DNA of 64,000 bases from Clavibacter sepedonicus (GTDB taxonomy: Bacteria > Actinomycetota > Actinomycetes > Actinomycetales > Microbacteriaceae): NCBI RefSeq assembly GCF_000069225.1, contig NC_010407.1:682001-746000 (forward strand). The letters run 5' to 3'. Each line of letters starts with the position of its first letter. Position 1 is the stretch's first letter. Both the position numbers and the translations under genes were made by a program. Positions 1 to 7,349 of the stretch are shown here, piece by piece. The notes below the pieces were generated by a model. The model was not told the origin of the DNA. It was given only the letters and a program-made list of their open reading frames with translations, and searched no databases.

Positions 1-464
1 CCGTCGATGAGCAGCCCGGCGAGCACCTCCAGCGCGAGGGACGACACCAGCACCAGCCGCAGCACGTCCCCGGCCGCGCGCACGATCTGGATGAGGTCGC
101 GGACGACGCCCACGTAGACCGCGAGGAACGCGGACGCCGCCAGGTGGAGCACGCCGCCGACGGCGTCCGGCTGGTACGCCGTCCAGAGGAGCGTCGCGGC
201 GCACCATCCCACCAGGATGAGCAGGGAGATGGGGAGGAGGCCCCGCCACTCCCAGTCGCCGCGCTTGGCCGCGAGGGATCCCGCGGCCATCGCCACCAGG
301 GCGGCCACGATCGCCACGAGCCCGGCCCAGCCCACGGTGGACCGGAGCGCGTGCGACAGGACCGCCGTGCCGAGGATGCAGTGGGTGAGCGCCGCGGAGA
401 AGCGCGCCGACCCCAGGAGGTCGGGCAGGCGCTCGGGGAGCGGCAGTCGGGCGGGGTGGGTCAT
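1..464 (-). CDS. O-antigen ligase-like membrane protein (3' end outside window)
   Basis: Only the first 154 codons are in the window; the gene runs off the left edge. The visible part has five hydrophobic segments (about residues 23-40, 45-66, 75-95, 103-122 and 133-154). It shares the pattern W-x-x-Y-x-P-[DE]-x4-G-V-L with the upstream neighbour, so the two look like tandem paralogues. By analogy with that neighbour it probably belongs to the Wzy_C / O-antigen ligase group, which polymerises or ligates exported polysaccharide at the outer face of the membrane. The ATG lies 48 nt after the neighbour's stop codon, which suggests one leftward operon. The catalytic loop is not visible, so the family call is an inference. 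Confidence 0.6.
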   Translation of the reverse strand, partial: MTHPARLPLPERLPDLLGSARFSAALTHCILGTAVLSHALRSTVGWAGLVAIVAALVAMAAGSLAAKRGDWEWRGLLPISLLILVGWCAATLLWTAYQPDAVGGVLHLAASAFLAVYVGVVRDLIQIVRAAGDVLRLVLVSSLALEVLAGLLID

Positions 465-512
465 GCGCCGGTGGTCACGGGCGGTCGGCGGGGCACCTGG
501 CGGCCGCGCGGA

Positions 513-1961
513 TCAGGCGACGCGCGGGTCGACGGCGGCGGGTGCCGGGGCGGACGGGACGGGCGCGGGGGCGGGCAGCGCGGCACCCGACCGGGGGGAC
601 GGCGCGCCCGGAGCAGGCGCGACGGCCTCGGACGGGACCGGGCGCCGGCGGGAGGCCGCCGGCCCCGGCACGTCCTCGCGCGCGACCATGCCGGACTTCG
701 TGACGATCGCGATGACGACGAGCAGGAGCCAGTTGCCCTCGTACAGCAGCCGGCTCTCCGCGAGGCTCTGCACGACCAGCGCGGTCATGAGCAGCAGCGG
801 CGCGAGCGCGAGGGTGGAGTACGGCTCGACGCGGTCGCGGCGTTGCTGCGGGCGGTCGATGGCGGCCCACCAGGAGCGCACGTAGGTGGTGACGACGAAG
901 CACGCGAAAGCGAGGAGACCGATCGCCCCCACCTGCAGCAGGACGTCGAGGTACGCGTCGTGGGCCTGCAGGTAGGTGACCCCGCTGCGCACGGCGAGCC
1001 CCTGGAACGGGTGCACCCAGGGCGCCCAGTAGCCGATCCATCCCCAGCCGACCACGGGGTGCTGCTGCGCGAGGCCGAGCACGGACTCCCAGATCTGGAA
1101 CCGGCCCGTGAGGTCGGGGGAGCGGCCGAGGAGCTCGAAGACCTCGGCCGTGCGCGTGGCGACGATTCCCGCGCCCACCACCGCCGCCACGACGACGCCG
1201 CCCGCCAGCACGAGCCGACCGCGGATGCCGACGCGACGGGCGACGAGCGCGAGCACGGCCACGATGCCCGTCATCATCAGCGCGACGAGGACCGTGGAGC
1301 TGCCGGTGAGGGTCAGGGTGAGGAGGGCGACGAGGATCCAGAGCCCCGAGTCGCGGCGGCGGACCGTGCGTGCCGCGTACTGCAGCGAGAAGACGATGAG
1401 GCCGAGCAGCGCGACCATGGCGAGCAGGTTCGCGTTGCCGACGACGCCCTGGATCCGGCCGCCGCTGAGGATCTCCCCGCGGGTCCACGCGAACGCGGCG
1501 GGCGCCCGGGGCCCGTAGTCGGTGAAGAACGGCATGACCGGCCCGCGCACCACGACGGCGACGAACAGCTCGAAGGCGAGCGACAGCCCCAGGATGATGC
1601 GGAACGCGCGGCCGAGCCCCTGCACGATCTCCGACCACGACAGCAGCACGACGAGCGTCAGCGCGGCGATGGACGTCGACATCTGGATGAGGACGCCGAG
1701 CGCCGACTCCGGCCGGTACTGCGACCACGCGATGGAGAGCACGGCGATCCCCGTGAACGCGAGCAGCGGGATCGGCAGCACGCGCACGCGCGGCAGGGGC
1801 CGGGCTCGCATCAGCAGCGTGACGCAGGTGACCAGCACGGCGAGCGCGATGGCGCCGAAGCCCCACCAGCTGAGGCTGTCGCGCCACATGTCACCGGCGA
1901 ACGTGGTGACGAGGACGAAGGTCGCGAAGCTCCGGAGGGCTCGGCGGCTGGCGGTGGGCAT
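513..1961 (-). CDS. O-antigen ligase family protein (Wzy_C-type)
   Basis: A 482-residue polytopic membrane protein with about ten hydrophobic helices. It has the family pattern GNANLLAM near the middle and a long outer loop with PVVGWGWIGYWAPW followed by HDAYLDVLLQVG; the last stretch holds the conserved His typical of O-antigen ligase / polymerase loops. The final 55 or so residues are a Pro/Ala-rich cytoplasmic tail. The likely role is polymerisation or ligation of surface polysaccharide. I chose the ATG at 1961 because a TACCCT box ends 7 nt before it, which fits a leaderless mRNA; a longer reading from 2030 would be needlessly Pro/Arg-rich. The exact substrate cannot be read from the sequence. 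Confidence 0.8.
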   Translation of the reverse strand: MPTASRRALRSFATFVLVTTFAGDMWRDSLSWWGFGAIALAVLVTCVTLLMRARPLPRVRVLPIPLLAFTGIAVLSIAWSQYRPESALGVLIQMSTSIAALTLVVLLSWSEIVQGLGRAFRIILGLSLAFELFVAVVVRGPVMPFFTDYGPRAPAAFAWTRGEILSGGRIQGVVGNANLLAMVALLGLIVFSLQYAARTVRRRDSGLWILVALLTLTLTGSSTVLVALMMTGIVAVLALVARRVGIRGRLVLAGGVVVAAVVGAGIVATRTAEVFELLGRSPDLTGRFQIWESVLGLAQQHPVVGWGWIGYWAPWVHPFQGLAVRSGVTYLQAHDAYLDVLLQVGAIGLLAFACFVVTTYVRSWWAAIDRPQQRRDRVEPYSTLALAPLLLMTALVVQSLAESRLLYEGNWLLLVVIAIVTKSGMVAREDVPGPAASRRRPVPSEAVAPAPGAPSPRSGAALPAPAPVPSAPAPAAVDPRVA

Positions 1962-1968
1962 GCCCATC

Positions 1969-1974
1969 AGGGTA
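1969..1974 (-). promoter_or_regulatory. Candidate -10 box, leaderless start of O-antigen ligase gene
   Basis: TACCCT followed by 7 nt and the ATG at 1961. There is no Shine-Dalgarno sequence in between, as expected if transcription begins at or next to the start codon. Confidence 0.45.
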
Positions 1975-2060
1975 TCCCGCCGGGCCCGCGTCCCGCCGCC
2001 GGGGCGGAGCGGAGGCGGCGGCGCCGGCATCGCCCGCGCGCCGGACGCCCCCGCTGCCCA

Positions 2061-3239
2061 TCAGACGAAGGCCGCGTGTCCCGTGATCGCGCGGCCGACG
2101 ATGAGCGTGTTCATCTCGCGGGTGCCCTCGTAGGAGTAGATGGCCTCGGCGTCGGCGAAGAAGCGGGCCACGTCGTAGTCGAGCACGATGCCGTTGCCGC
2201 CGAACGCCTCGCGGCACCAGGCGACGGTCTCGCGCATCCGGCTGGTGGCGTAGGCCTTGGCCAGGGCCGAGTGCTCGTCGGACTGCGTCCCCTCGTCGAC
2301 CATCTCCGACGCGCGGGTCACCAGGCCGATGGACGCGGTGATGTTGCCGAGGCTGCGGACGAGGAGGTCCTGGATGAGCTGGTGCGCGCCGAGCGGCTTG
2401 CCGAACTGCACGCGCTCGCCCGTGTAGGCGACCGCCGCCTCGTAGGCGCCGATGGAGATCCCGATGGCGGCCCACGCCACCTCGGCGCGCGTGAGGCGCA
2501 GCACCGCGGCCGTGTCGGCGAAGGACGTGCCGTTCTGCAGGCGGTTCGCGTCCGGCACGATCACGCCGTCGAGCTCGATGTCGGCGTTCTGCACGATGCG
2601 CAGGGCCTGCTTGTCCTCGATCCGCGTGGCGCGGAAGCCGGGGGAGTCGTTCGGCACGAGGAAGCCCTTGACCTGGCCGTCGTCCGCGTCCTTGGCCCAG
2701 ATGACGGTGACGTCGCTCACGGTGCCGTTGCCGATCCAGCGCTTGGATCCCGTGATGCTCCACTCGTCGCCGCGACGCGTGGCGATCGTGCGGAGGCCGC
2801 GGGCGGAGTCGGATCCGGAGAGCGGCTCGGTGAGCCCGAACGACCCGAGGATCTCGCCGGACGCGAACCGGGGCAGCCACTCGGCGCGCTGCTCGGGGGA
2901 TCCGGCGACCGCGACGCTGCCCATCACGAGCCCGCTCTGCATGCCGACGAGGGTCGCGATGCTCGCGTCGACGCGGCCGAGCTCGAGCGCCGCCCAGCCG
3001 CGGTACACGGCCGAGTTCTCGAACGGGCGGGTCTCGGGGAACGGCATGCCGAAGAGGCCGCGCTCCGCGAGCCCGCCGACCACGTGCCGGGGGAACTCGG
3101 CGCGGGCCCAGAGGCCGTTGACGTGCGGCTTGACCTCGGCCTCGAGGTAGGCGCGCAGGTCGGCGAGGGACTCCTTCTCGCGCTCGCCGAGCCGGGACTC
3201 GTAGCCGTAGAAGTCGCCGATGAGGGGGGTGAGGGACAC
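2061..3239 (-). CDS. Acyl-CoA dehydrogenase (glutaryl-CoA dehydrogenase-like)
   Basis: A 392-residue flavoprotein of the acyl-CoA dehydrogenase family, which oxidises acyl-CoA thioesters with FAD. The FAD/substrate-binding stretch FGLTEPLSGSDSARGL lies near residues 133-148, the strand ITGSKRWIGNG follows, and FGKPLGAHQLIQ comes later. Near the C-terminus, YSYEGTREMN carries the Glu at the catalytic-base position of glutaryl-CoA dehydrogenases. Length matches the family. The GTG at 3239 is chosen because the protein then starts at the usual N-terminal helix. It is transcribed away from manA across about 165 bp. Substrate (glutaryl-CoA or another short acyl-CoA) is not certain. Confidence 0.9.
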   Translation of the reverse strand: MSLTPLIGDFYGYESRLGEREKESLADLRAYLEAEVKPHVNGLWARAEFPRHVVGGLAERGLFGMPFPETRPFENSAVYRGWAALELGRVDASIATLVGMQSGLVMGSVAVAGSPEQRAEWLPRFASGEILGSFGLTEPLSGSDSARGLRTIATRRGDEWSITGSKRWIGNGTVSDVTVIWAKDADDGQVKGFLVPNDSPGFRATRIEDKQALRIVQNADIELDGVIVPDANRLQNGTSFADTAAVLRLTRAEVAWAAIGISIGAYEAAVAYTGERVQFGKPLGAHQLIQDLLVRSLGNITASIGLVTRASEMVDEGTQSDEHSALAKAYATSRMRETVAWCREAFGGNGIVLDYDVARFFADAEAIYSYEGTREMNTLIVGRAITGHAAFV

Positions 3240-3404
3240 GATGCTCCATTGCGGTTCGTCGGCGCCCTCGGGGACGGGCGCCTGCGGCCGAGCCTAGGTC
3301 GGCGTCCGGGCGGCGCCGCCATCGGTTGGTACTTTGGTCGCGTCCGGACAGGACGTGCGCCCTCGGGCGTTGTAGGTAGCCGCCAAGCCCGACAGGATCC
3401 CGAA

Positions 3405-4712
3405 GTGTTCACTTCCCTCGCCAACACGCCCCGCGACTACGCATGGGGGTCGACGACCGCCATCGCCGAGCTCCTCGGACGCGATCCGTCCGGCGGCCCG
3501 GAGGCGGAGCTCTGGCTCGGAGCGCACGACGGCTCGCCGACCCGCGTGGTCGACCCCGCGTCCGCGGGCGGCGCGACGACGCTGGTCGAGTGGATCCAGG
3601 CCGACCCCGAGACGACCCTCGGCCCGCTCGCCCACGGCCTCCGCCCGGGCGACGGCCCCGGCCTCCCCTTCCTCCTCAAGGTGCTGGCGGCGGACGGCCC
3701 GCTCTCGCTGCAGGCGCACCCGGACCTGCACCGCGCGCGCCTCGGCTTCCGCCACGAGGAGGAGCGCGGCATCCCCGTCGACGCCCCGCACCGCAACTAC
3801 AAGGACCCGCTGCACAAGCCGGAGCTGATCTTCGCGCTCAGCGACGAGTTCCACGCGCTCTGCGGCTTCCGCCCGCTCGCGGAGGTGCGCGACGTGTTCA
3901 CGCTGCTGCTCACGCTCGACGCGTCCGGGCCGGACTCCGACCCGGCGGTGATCCGCACGGTGCTGTCGCGCCTGACGGGCTCCGAGGCGGACGTGCTGCG
4001 CGACGTGTTCGCCTTCCTCATGGGCGGCGGATCCGAGGTGCGCCGCCTCGTCGACCGCGTCACGCTGCTCGCGAACCTCGCCTCCGACCGCCAGTGCCGC
4101 GAGTTCTCGACCGAGATGCGCACCGTGCGCGAGCTCGCCGCGGCGTACCCGGGGGATCCCGGCATCGTGACCTCCCTCCTCCTCAACCGCGTGACGCTGC
4201 GCCGCGGCGAGGCCCTCTACCTGCCGGCCGGCAACATCCACGCGTACCTGCACGGGCTCGGGATCGAGCTCATGGCGGCGTCCGACAACGTGCTGCGCGG
4301 CGGCCTCACGCCCAAGCACGTGGACGTGCCCGAGCTCCTCGACGTGCTCGAGTTCCAGGCGCTCCCGGTGCCGTACCTCGAGCCCGAGCGCACGGCGCCG
4401 GGCGTCGACCTGTACCGGCCCGACGTGCCCGACTTCCTGCTGGCGCACGTCTCCCCGGCCACGCGCGACGCGGCCGACGGCGACGGGGGCGCGAGCGTCG
4501 TCACGGTCGACGGGCCGGCGATCCTCCTGTGCACGTCGGGTGAGATGACGGTCTGCGGCGAGGTGTCGACGGTCGTCGTCCGCCGCGGCGACGCGGTGTA
4601 CGTCACGCCCGACGAGGGCCGGCTCGTCGTGACGGGCGAGGGCGAGGCGTTCCTCGCGACGACCCCGGCGCCCGCCGCCGCCGCGGACGGCCGCGACGGC
4701 GACGGCGCGTGA
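3405..4712 (+). CDS. manA: Mannose-6-phosphate isomerase, class I
   Basis: Interconverts fructose-6-phosphate and mannose-6-phosphate, feeding GDP-mannose synthesis together with manB at 12.8 kb. The 435-residue protein carries type I PMI zinc-site motifs: SLQAHPD (Gln and His), HKPELIFAL (Glu) and YLPAGNIHAYLHG (His). The reading frame stays open far upstream, but homology begins at FTSLANTPRDYAWGS, so the GTG at 3405 is the best start. A weak purine-rich stretch precedes it and a TACTTT box lies about 70 nt upstream. It is followed by galE 34 nt later, which has its own promoter-like box. Upstream coding in this frame is an artefact of high GC. Confidence 0.93.
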   Translation: MFTSLANTPRDYAWGSTTAIAELLGRDPSGGPEAELWLGAHDGSPTRVVDPASAGGATTLVEWIQADPETTLGPLAHGLRPGDGPGLPFLLKVLAADGPLSLQAHPDLHRARLGFRHEEERGIPVDAPHRNYKDPLHKPELIFALSDEFHALCGFRPLAEVRDVFTLLLTLDASGPDSDPAVIRTVLSRLTGSEADVLRDVFAFLMGGGSEVRRLVDRVTLLANLASDRQCREFSTEMRTVRELAAAYPGDPGIVTSLLLNRVTLRRGEALYLPAGNIHAYLHGLGIELMAASDNVLRGGLTPKHVDVPELLDVLEFQALPVPYLEPERTAPGVDLYRPDVPDFLLAHVSPATRDAADGDGGASVVTVDGPAILLCTSGEMTVCGEVSTVVVRRGDAVYVTPDEGRLVVTGEGEAFLATTPAPAAAADGRDGDGA

Positions 4713-4734
4713 CAGGCGGCCGGATCGCCGTCGA

Positions 4735-4740
4735 TAGGGT
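4735..4740 (+). promoter_or_regulatory. Candidate -10 box, leaderless galE
   Basis: TAGGGT with a 6-nt gap to the galE ATG and no Shine-Dalgarno sequence. Confidence 0.5.
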
Positions 4741-4746
4741 TGCCGC

Positions 4747-5715
4747 ATGACATGGTTGGTTACCGGCGGCGCCGGCTACATCGGTTCGCACATCGTCTCC
4801 GCGTTCGCGCGCGCGGGCATCGACACGGTCGTCCTCGACGACCTCTCGAGCGGTCACGAGGCGTTCGTGCCCGACGGCGTGCCGTTCCACCGAGGATCCG
4901 TGCTCGACCGCGAGCTCCTCGCCCGCGTCCTCGGCTCCGGCGACATCCGCGGCGTCGTGCACGTGGCGGGCTACAAGTACCCCGGGGTCTCCGTGCGCCG
5001 CCCCCTCCACACCTACGAGCAGAACGTGACCGCCACGGCCGTCCTGCTGCAGGAGATGGAGCGAGCGGGCGTCGACAGCATCGTCTTCTCCTCCTCCGCC
5101 GCCGTGTACGGCACGCCCCACGTCGACCTGGTCGACGAGCGGACGCCCAAGGCGCCCGAGTCGCCCTACGGCGAGTCGAAGCTCATCGGCGAGTGGCTGC
5201 TGCGCGACCAGGGCGTCGCCGCGGGCCTCCGCCACGCGTCGCTGCGCTACTTCAACGTCGTCGGATCCGGCGAGGAGGGCTACTTCGACACCAGCCCGCA
5301 CAACCTTTTCCCGCTCGTCTTCGACGCGCTCCTCGACGGCCGCTCGCCCCGCATCTACGGCAGCGACTACCCGACGCCCGACGGCACGTGCGTCCGCGAC
5401 TACATCCACGTCGTCGACCTCGCCGCCTCGCACGTGGCGGCCGCCCGTCGCCTCGAGGCGGGGGAGCCCGTCGAGCCCGTGTACTGCCTCGGCAGCGGCG
5501 CCGGCGTGAGCGTCCGGGAGATCATGACGGCCATCGCGAGCGCCACGGGCATCGCGTTCGAGCCCGAGGTGGAGGACCGCCGACCCGGCGACCCGGCGCG
5601 CATCGTCGCCTCCGGCGAGCTCGCCGCGCGCGACATCGACTGGGCCATGCGCCACTCCCTGGACGACATGGTCACGAGCGCCTGGGACGCGCGCCAGGCC
5701 GGCACCGCGGTCTAG
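4747..5715 (+). CDS. galE: UDP-glucose 4-epimerase / NAD-dependent sugar epimerase
   Basis: A 322-residue short-chain dehydrogenase/reductase that interconverts UDP-glucose and UDP-galactose, supplying precursors for surface polysaccharide. The N-terminal Rossmann motif is GGAGYIGSH, the SSSAAVYG strand follows, and the catalytic Tyr and Lys lie in SPYGESKLIGEW. RPGDPARI near the C-terminus is also typical of GalE. An IS481-type element lies immediately downstream. Its CTAG target contains the galE TAG stop and is duplicated, so the reading frame is intact, but any natural 3' end or downstream co-transcription has been cut off. Confidence 0.92.
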   Translation: MTWLVTGGAGYIGSHIVSAFARAGIDTVVLDDLSSGHEAFVPDGVPFHRGSVLDRELLARVLGSGDIRGVVHVAGYKYPGVSVRRPLHTYEQNVTATAVLLQEMERAGVDSIVFSSSAAVYGTPHVDLVDERTPKAPESPYGESKLIGEWLLRDQGVAAGLRHASLRYFNVVGSGEEGYFDTSPHNLFPLVFDALLDGRSPRIYGSDYPTPDGTCVRDYIHVVDLAASHVAAARRLEAGEPVEPVYCLGSGAGVSVREIMTAIASATGIAFEPEVEDRRPGDPARIVASGELAARDIDWAMRHSLDDMVTSAWDARQAGTAV

Positions 5716-5725
5716 CTGTACTGGG

Positions 5726-6688
5726 TCATGACGTTGGTGACACTCGGGCCGCGGGCGTGAGCCCGTGGCTTGAGTGGATTCGTTCAGTGTTGTAGTGCTC
5801 GATGAAGGGGTCAAGCGCGTCGGCGCGGTGTTGGTTGCTGGTGAAGGGTTGCCGGTAGGCCCACTCGGTCGCGAGGGTCCGGTTGAAGCGCTCGACCTTG
5901 CCGTTCTGCCAGGGGCAGTGCGGGCGGATGAACTTCTGCCGCGCGCCCAGGTCCTGGACGGCGTTCTTGAACGCGGTCGAGTGCCGGTAGGCGAACGCGT
6001 TGTCCGTGATGACCCGCTCGATCCGGGTGATCCCGCGCCCGGCGAAGTACGCCGCTGCGCGGGTCAGGAACCCGGCCGCGGTCGCGCCTTTCTCATCGGG
6101 ATGGATCTCCGCGTAGGCGAGACGGGTGTGGTCATCGACCGCGGCATGGACGTAATCGAACCCGATCCCGCGGCCGCGGACCTGCTCGCTGCGCCCGTGG
6201 ACCCGCCAGCCGCCTCCGTCCGGGATCCTCCCGAGCTTCTTCACGTCCACGTGGATCAGATCACCCGGATGCTCGTGCTCATACCGGTGCGCCGTTGACC
6301 GGGATGCCCGGATCACGGCCCCGGTGACGGGGTCCAACCATGCCAACGGCGGCGCCCCGTGCCGGCGCAGGATGCGGGAGATCGTACGGGATGGAACACC
6401 TGTCACCGGCGCCAGCCGCGCAGGACCCGCCCGCAACTGGGCCCGCGCTTCCAGCACGGCCCGTTCCCGCTCCGGGCTCGTTCGCCTCGGTACTGACCGG
6501 GGCCGCGATGACCGATCCGTCAGCCCTCGCAGCCCCTCGGCACGGAACCGGTTCACCCATCGATGCGCGCACTGCCGCGACACCCCCAGCTCCCGCGCGA
6601 CGTGCGCGACCGGCCGACGATCCTCCACCACCCGCCGCACGAGGAGAACCCTCCCGTGAACCGTCAGACGAGCATTACCGTGGGACAT
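5726..6688 (-). CDS. IS481-family transposase, copy A
   Basis: A 320-residue DDE transposase. The N-terminal helix-turn-helix region (about residues 1-110) includes VARELGVSRQCAHRWVNRF. The integrase-core triad can be read as HVDVKKLG (first Asp), VITDNAFAY (second Asp) and NGKVERFNRTLA (Glu). The ATG at 6688 has a perfect AGGAGG 5 nt upstream. That ribosome-binding site lies inside a 13-bp inverted repeat, described separately. The gene appears intact and potentially active. Confidence 0.93.
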   Translation of the reverse strand: MSHGNARLTVHGRVLLVRRVVEDRRPVAHVARELGVSRQCAHRWVNRFRAEGLRGLTDRSSRPRSVPRRTSPERERAVLEARAQLRAGPARLAPVTGVPSRTISRILRRHGAPPLAWLDPVTGAVIRASRSTAHRYEHEHPGDLIHVDVKKLGRIPDGGGWRVHGRSEQVRGRGIGFDYVHAAVDDHTRLAYAEIHPDEKGATAAGFLTRAAAYFAGRGITRIERVITDNAFAYRHSTAFKNAVQDLGARQKFIRPHCPWQNGKVERFNRTLATEWAYRQPFTSNQHRADALDPFIEHYNTERIHSSHGLTPAARVSPTS

Positions 6689-6689
6689 C

Positions 6690-6742
6690 GAGGCCTCCTG
6701 GCGATGGTTGAACTGAACAGCTCCATCAAGCCAGGAGGCCTC
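6690..6742 (-). promoter_or_regulatory. Inverted repeat covering the transposase Shine-Dalgarno (copy A)
   Basis: GAGGCCTCCTGGC at 6742-6730 (reading the minus strand) is the exact reverse complement of GCCAGGAGGCCTC at 6702-6690, with 27 nt between. The second arm contains the AGGAGG that serves the ATG at 6688. A transcript entering from outside the element would fold and hide this site; one starting inside the loop would not. The function is inferred. Confidence 0.6.
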
Positions 6743-6854
6743 TTCACACGCCCCGAAGTGTCACCAACGTCATGGCCGAGTACATCTAGCGCCGGCGGCG
6801 AGCGGCGGCGCGTCGCAACCCTCGAGGAGCGGCTGAGGGTTTACCCTCCGCAGC

Positions 6855-6883
6855 TTGACGCGGGCGAGTTACACCGGTGTAAT
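6855..6883 (+). promoter_or_regulatory. whiB2 promoter with palindromic operator
   Basis: TTGACG (6855-6860), 17 nt, then TGTAAT (6878-6883) make a good sigma-70-type promoter. The perfect 14-bp palindrome TTACACCGGTGTAA (6869-6882) covers the spacer end and most of the -10 box, so a dimeric regulator bound there would block polymerase. The regulator is unknown; WhiB2 itself or another developmental regulator is possible. Confidence 0.6.
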
Positions 6884-6938
6884 TATGACAATGAGCTGGG
6901 GCCGGCCGGGCGCCTCGGCCGCGTGGGGAGATCGTGAC

Positions 6939-7256
6939 ATGGCACTACCTGAGTACCACGCCGGAGTCCCCGACGACTGGTTCGTCGACCCCGTCCGACT
7001 CGGGGTCCCGGGCGTCCGCAGCGTCGACGACGGCAACCCGCTCGCGTGGCAGGCCGACTCGCTCTGCGCGCAGACCGACCCCGAGGCCTTCTTCCCCGAG
7101 AAGGGCGGCTCCACCCGCGACGCGAAGAAGATCTGCGGATCGTGCGAGGTGCGCAGCGAGTGCCTCGAGTACGCGCTCGAGAACGACGAGCGCTTCGGCA
7201 TCTGGGGCGGCCTCTCCGAGCGCGAGCGCCGCAAGCTCCGCAAGCGCGCGGTCTGA
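6939..7256 (+). CDS. whiB2: WhiB-family iron-sulfur transcription regulator (WhiB2/WhmD-type)
   Basis: A 105-residue WhiB-like protein holding a 4Fe-4S cluster. The four Cys are C43, C66, C69 and C75 (LCAQTD, CGSCEVRSEC), followed by the G[IV]WGG turn and a basic tail (ERRKLRKRAV). The motif FFPEKGGSTRDAKKIC and the position beside the glycosyltransferase/DUF3499/manB block match WhiB2 (Rv3260c) of mycobacteria, which controls cell division and septation. The ATG at 6939 has GGGGAG 9 nt upstream; the ATG at 6855 overlaps the promoter and is rejected. It probably acts as an RNA-polymerase-associated regulator. Confidence 0.9.
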   Translation: MALPEYHAGVPDDWFVDPVRLGVPGVRSVDDGNPLAWQADSLCAQTDPEAFFPEKGGSTRDAKKICGSCEVRSECLEYALENDERFGIWGGLSERERRKLRKRAV

Positions 7257-7333
7257 CCCGGCCGCCCGCGTCCCGGCGGCACCCGCCTTCCGGCGCGCCG
7301 CCCCGCTGCGGCGGATCCCCATCACGCACCACG

Positions 7334-7339
7334 TAGGGT
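7334..7339 (+). promoter_or_regulatory. Candidate -10 box of the GT2 gene
   Basis: TAGGGT ends 10 nt before the ATG at 7350, so the predicted leader is only about 4 nt. No Shine-Dalgarno sequence is seen. Confidence 0.4.
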
Positions 7340-7349
7340 CTCCCCTGTC

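Larger units (their letters stand above)
5717..6784. mobile_element. IS481-family element, copy A (IS1121-like), 1068 bp
   Basis: Terminal inverted repeats begin TGTACTGGGTCATGACGTTG on the left and, read inward from the right, TGTACTCGGCCATGACGTTG; they extend about 32 bp through GGTGACACT. Directly repeated TCTAGC flanks the element (5711-5716 and 6785-6790), so the target was a CTAG site overlapping the galE stop codon. It holds one intact leftward transposase gene. The left 669 bp are identical to copy B at 26875. The IS1121 name is a recollection of Clavibacter elements and was not checked. Confidence 0.9.

Noticed and set aside
144..3404. Very long open frame upstream of and continuous with manA on the plus strand
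   Set aside because: It lies opposite the O-antigen ligase and acyl-CoA dehydrogenase genes, is low-complexity (Arg/Gly/Asp/Glu-rich), and family homology begins only at 3405. It is a mirror of high GC on the other strand.
5700..5730. galE disrupted by IS copy A
   Set aside because: The duplicated CTAG keeps the TAG stop codon in place, and the protein has normal length and motifs.
6855..6938. Earlier ATG start for whiB2
   Set aside because: It would place the promoter -35 and -10 boxes and the palindrome in coding sequence. The ATG at 6939 has a good ribosome-binding site and gives normal family length.
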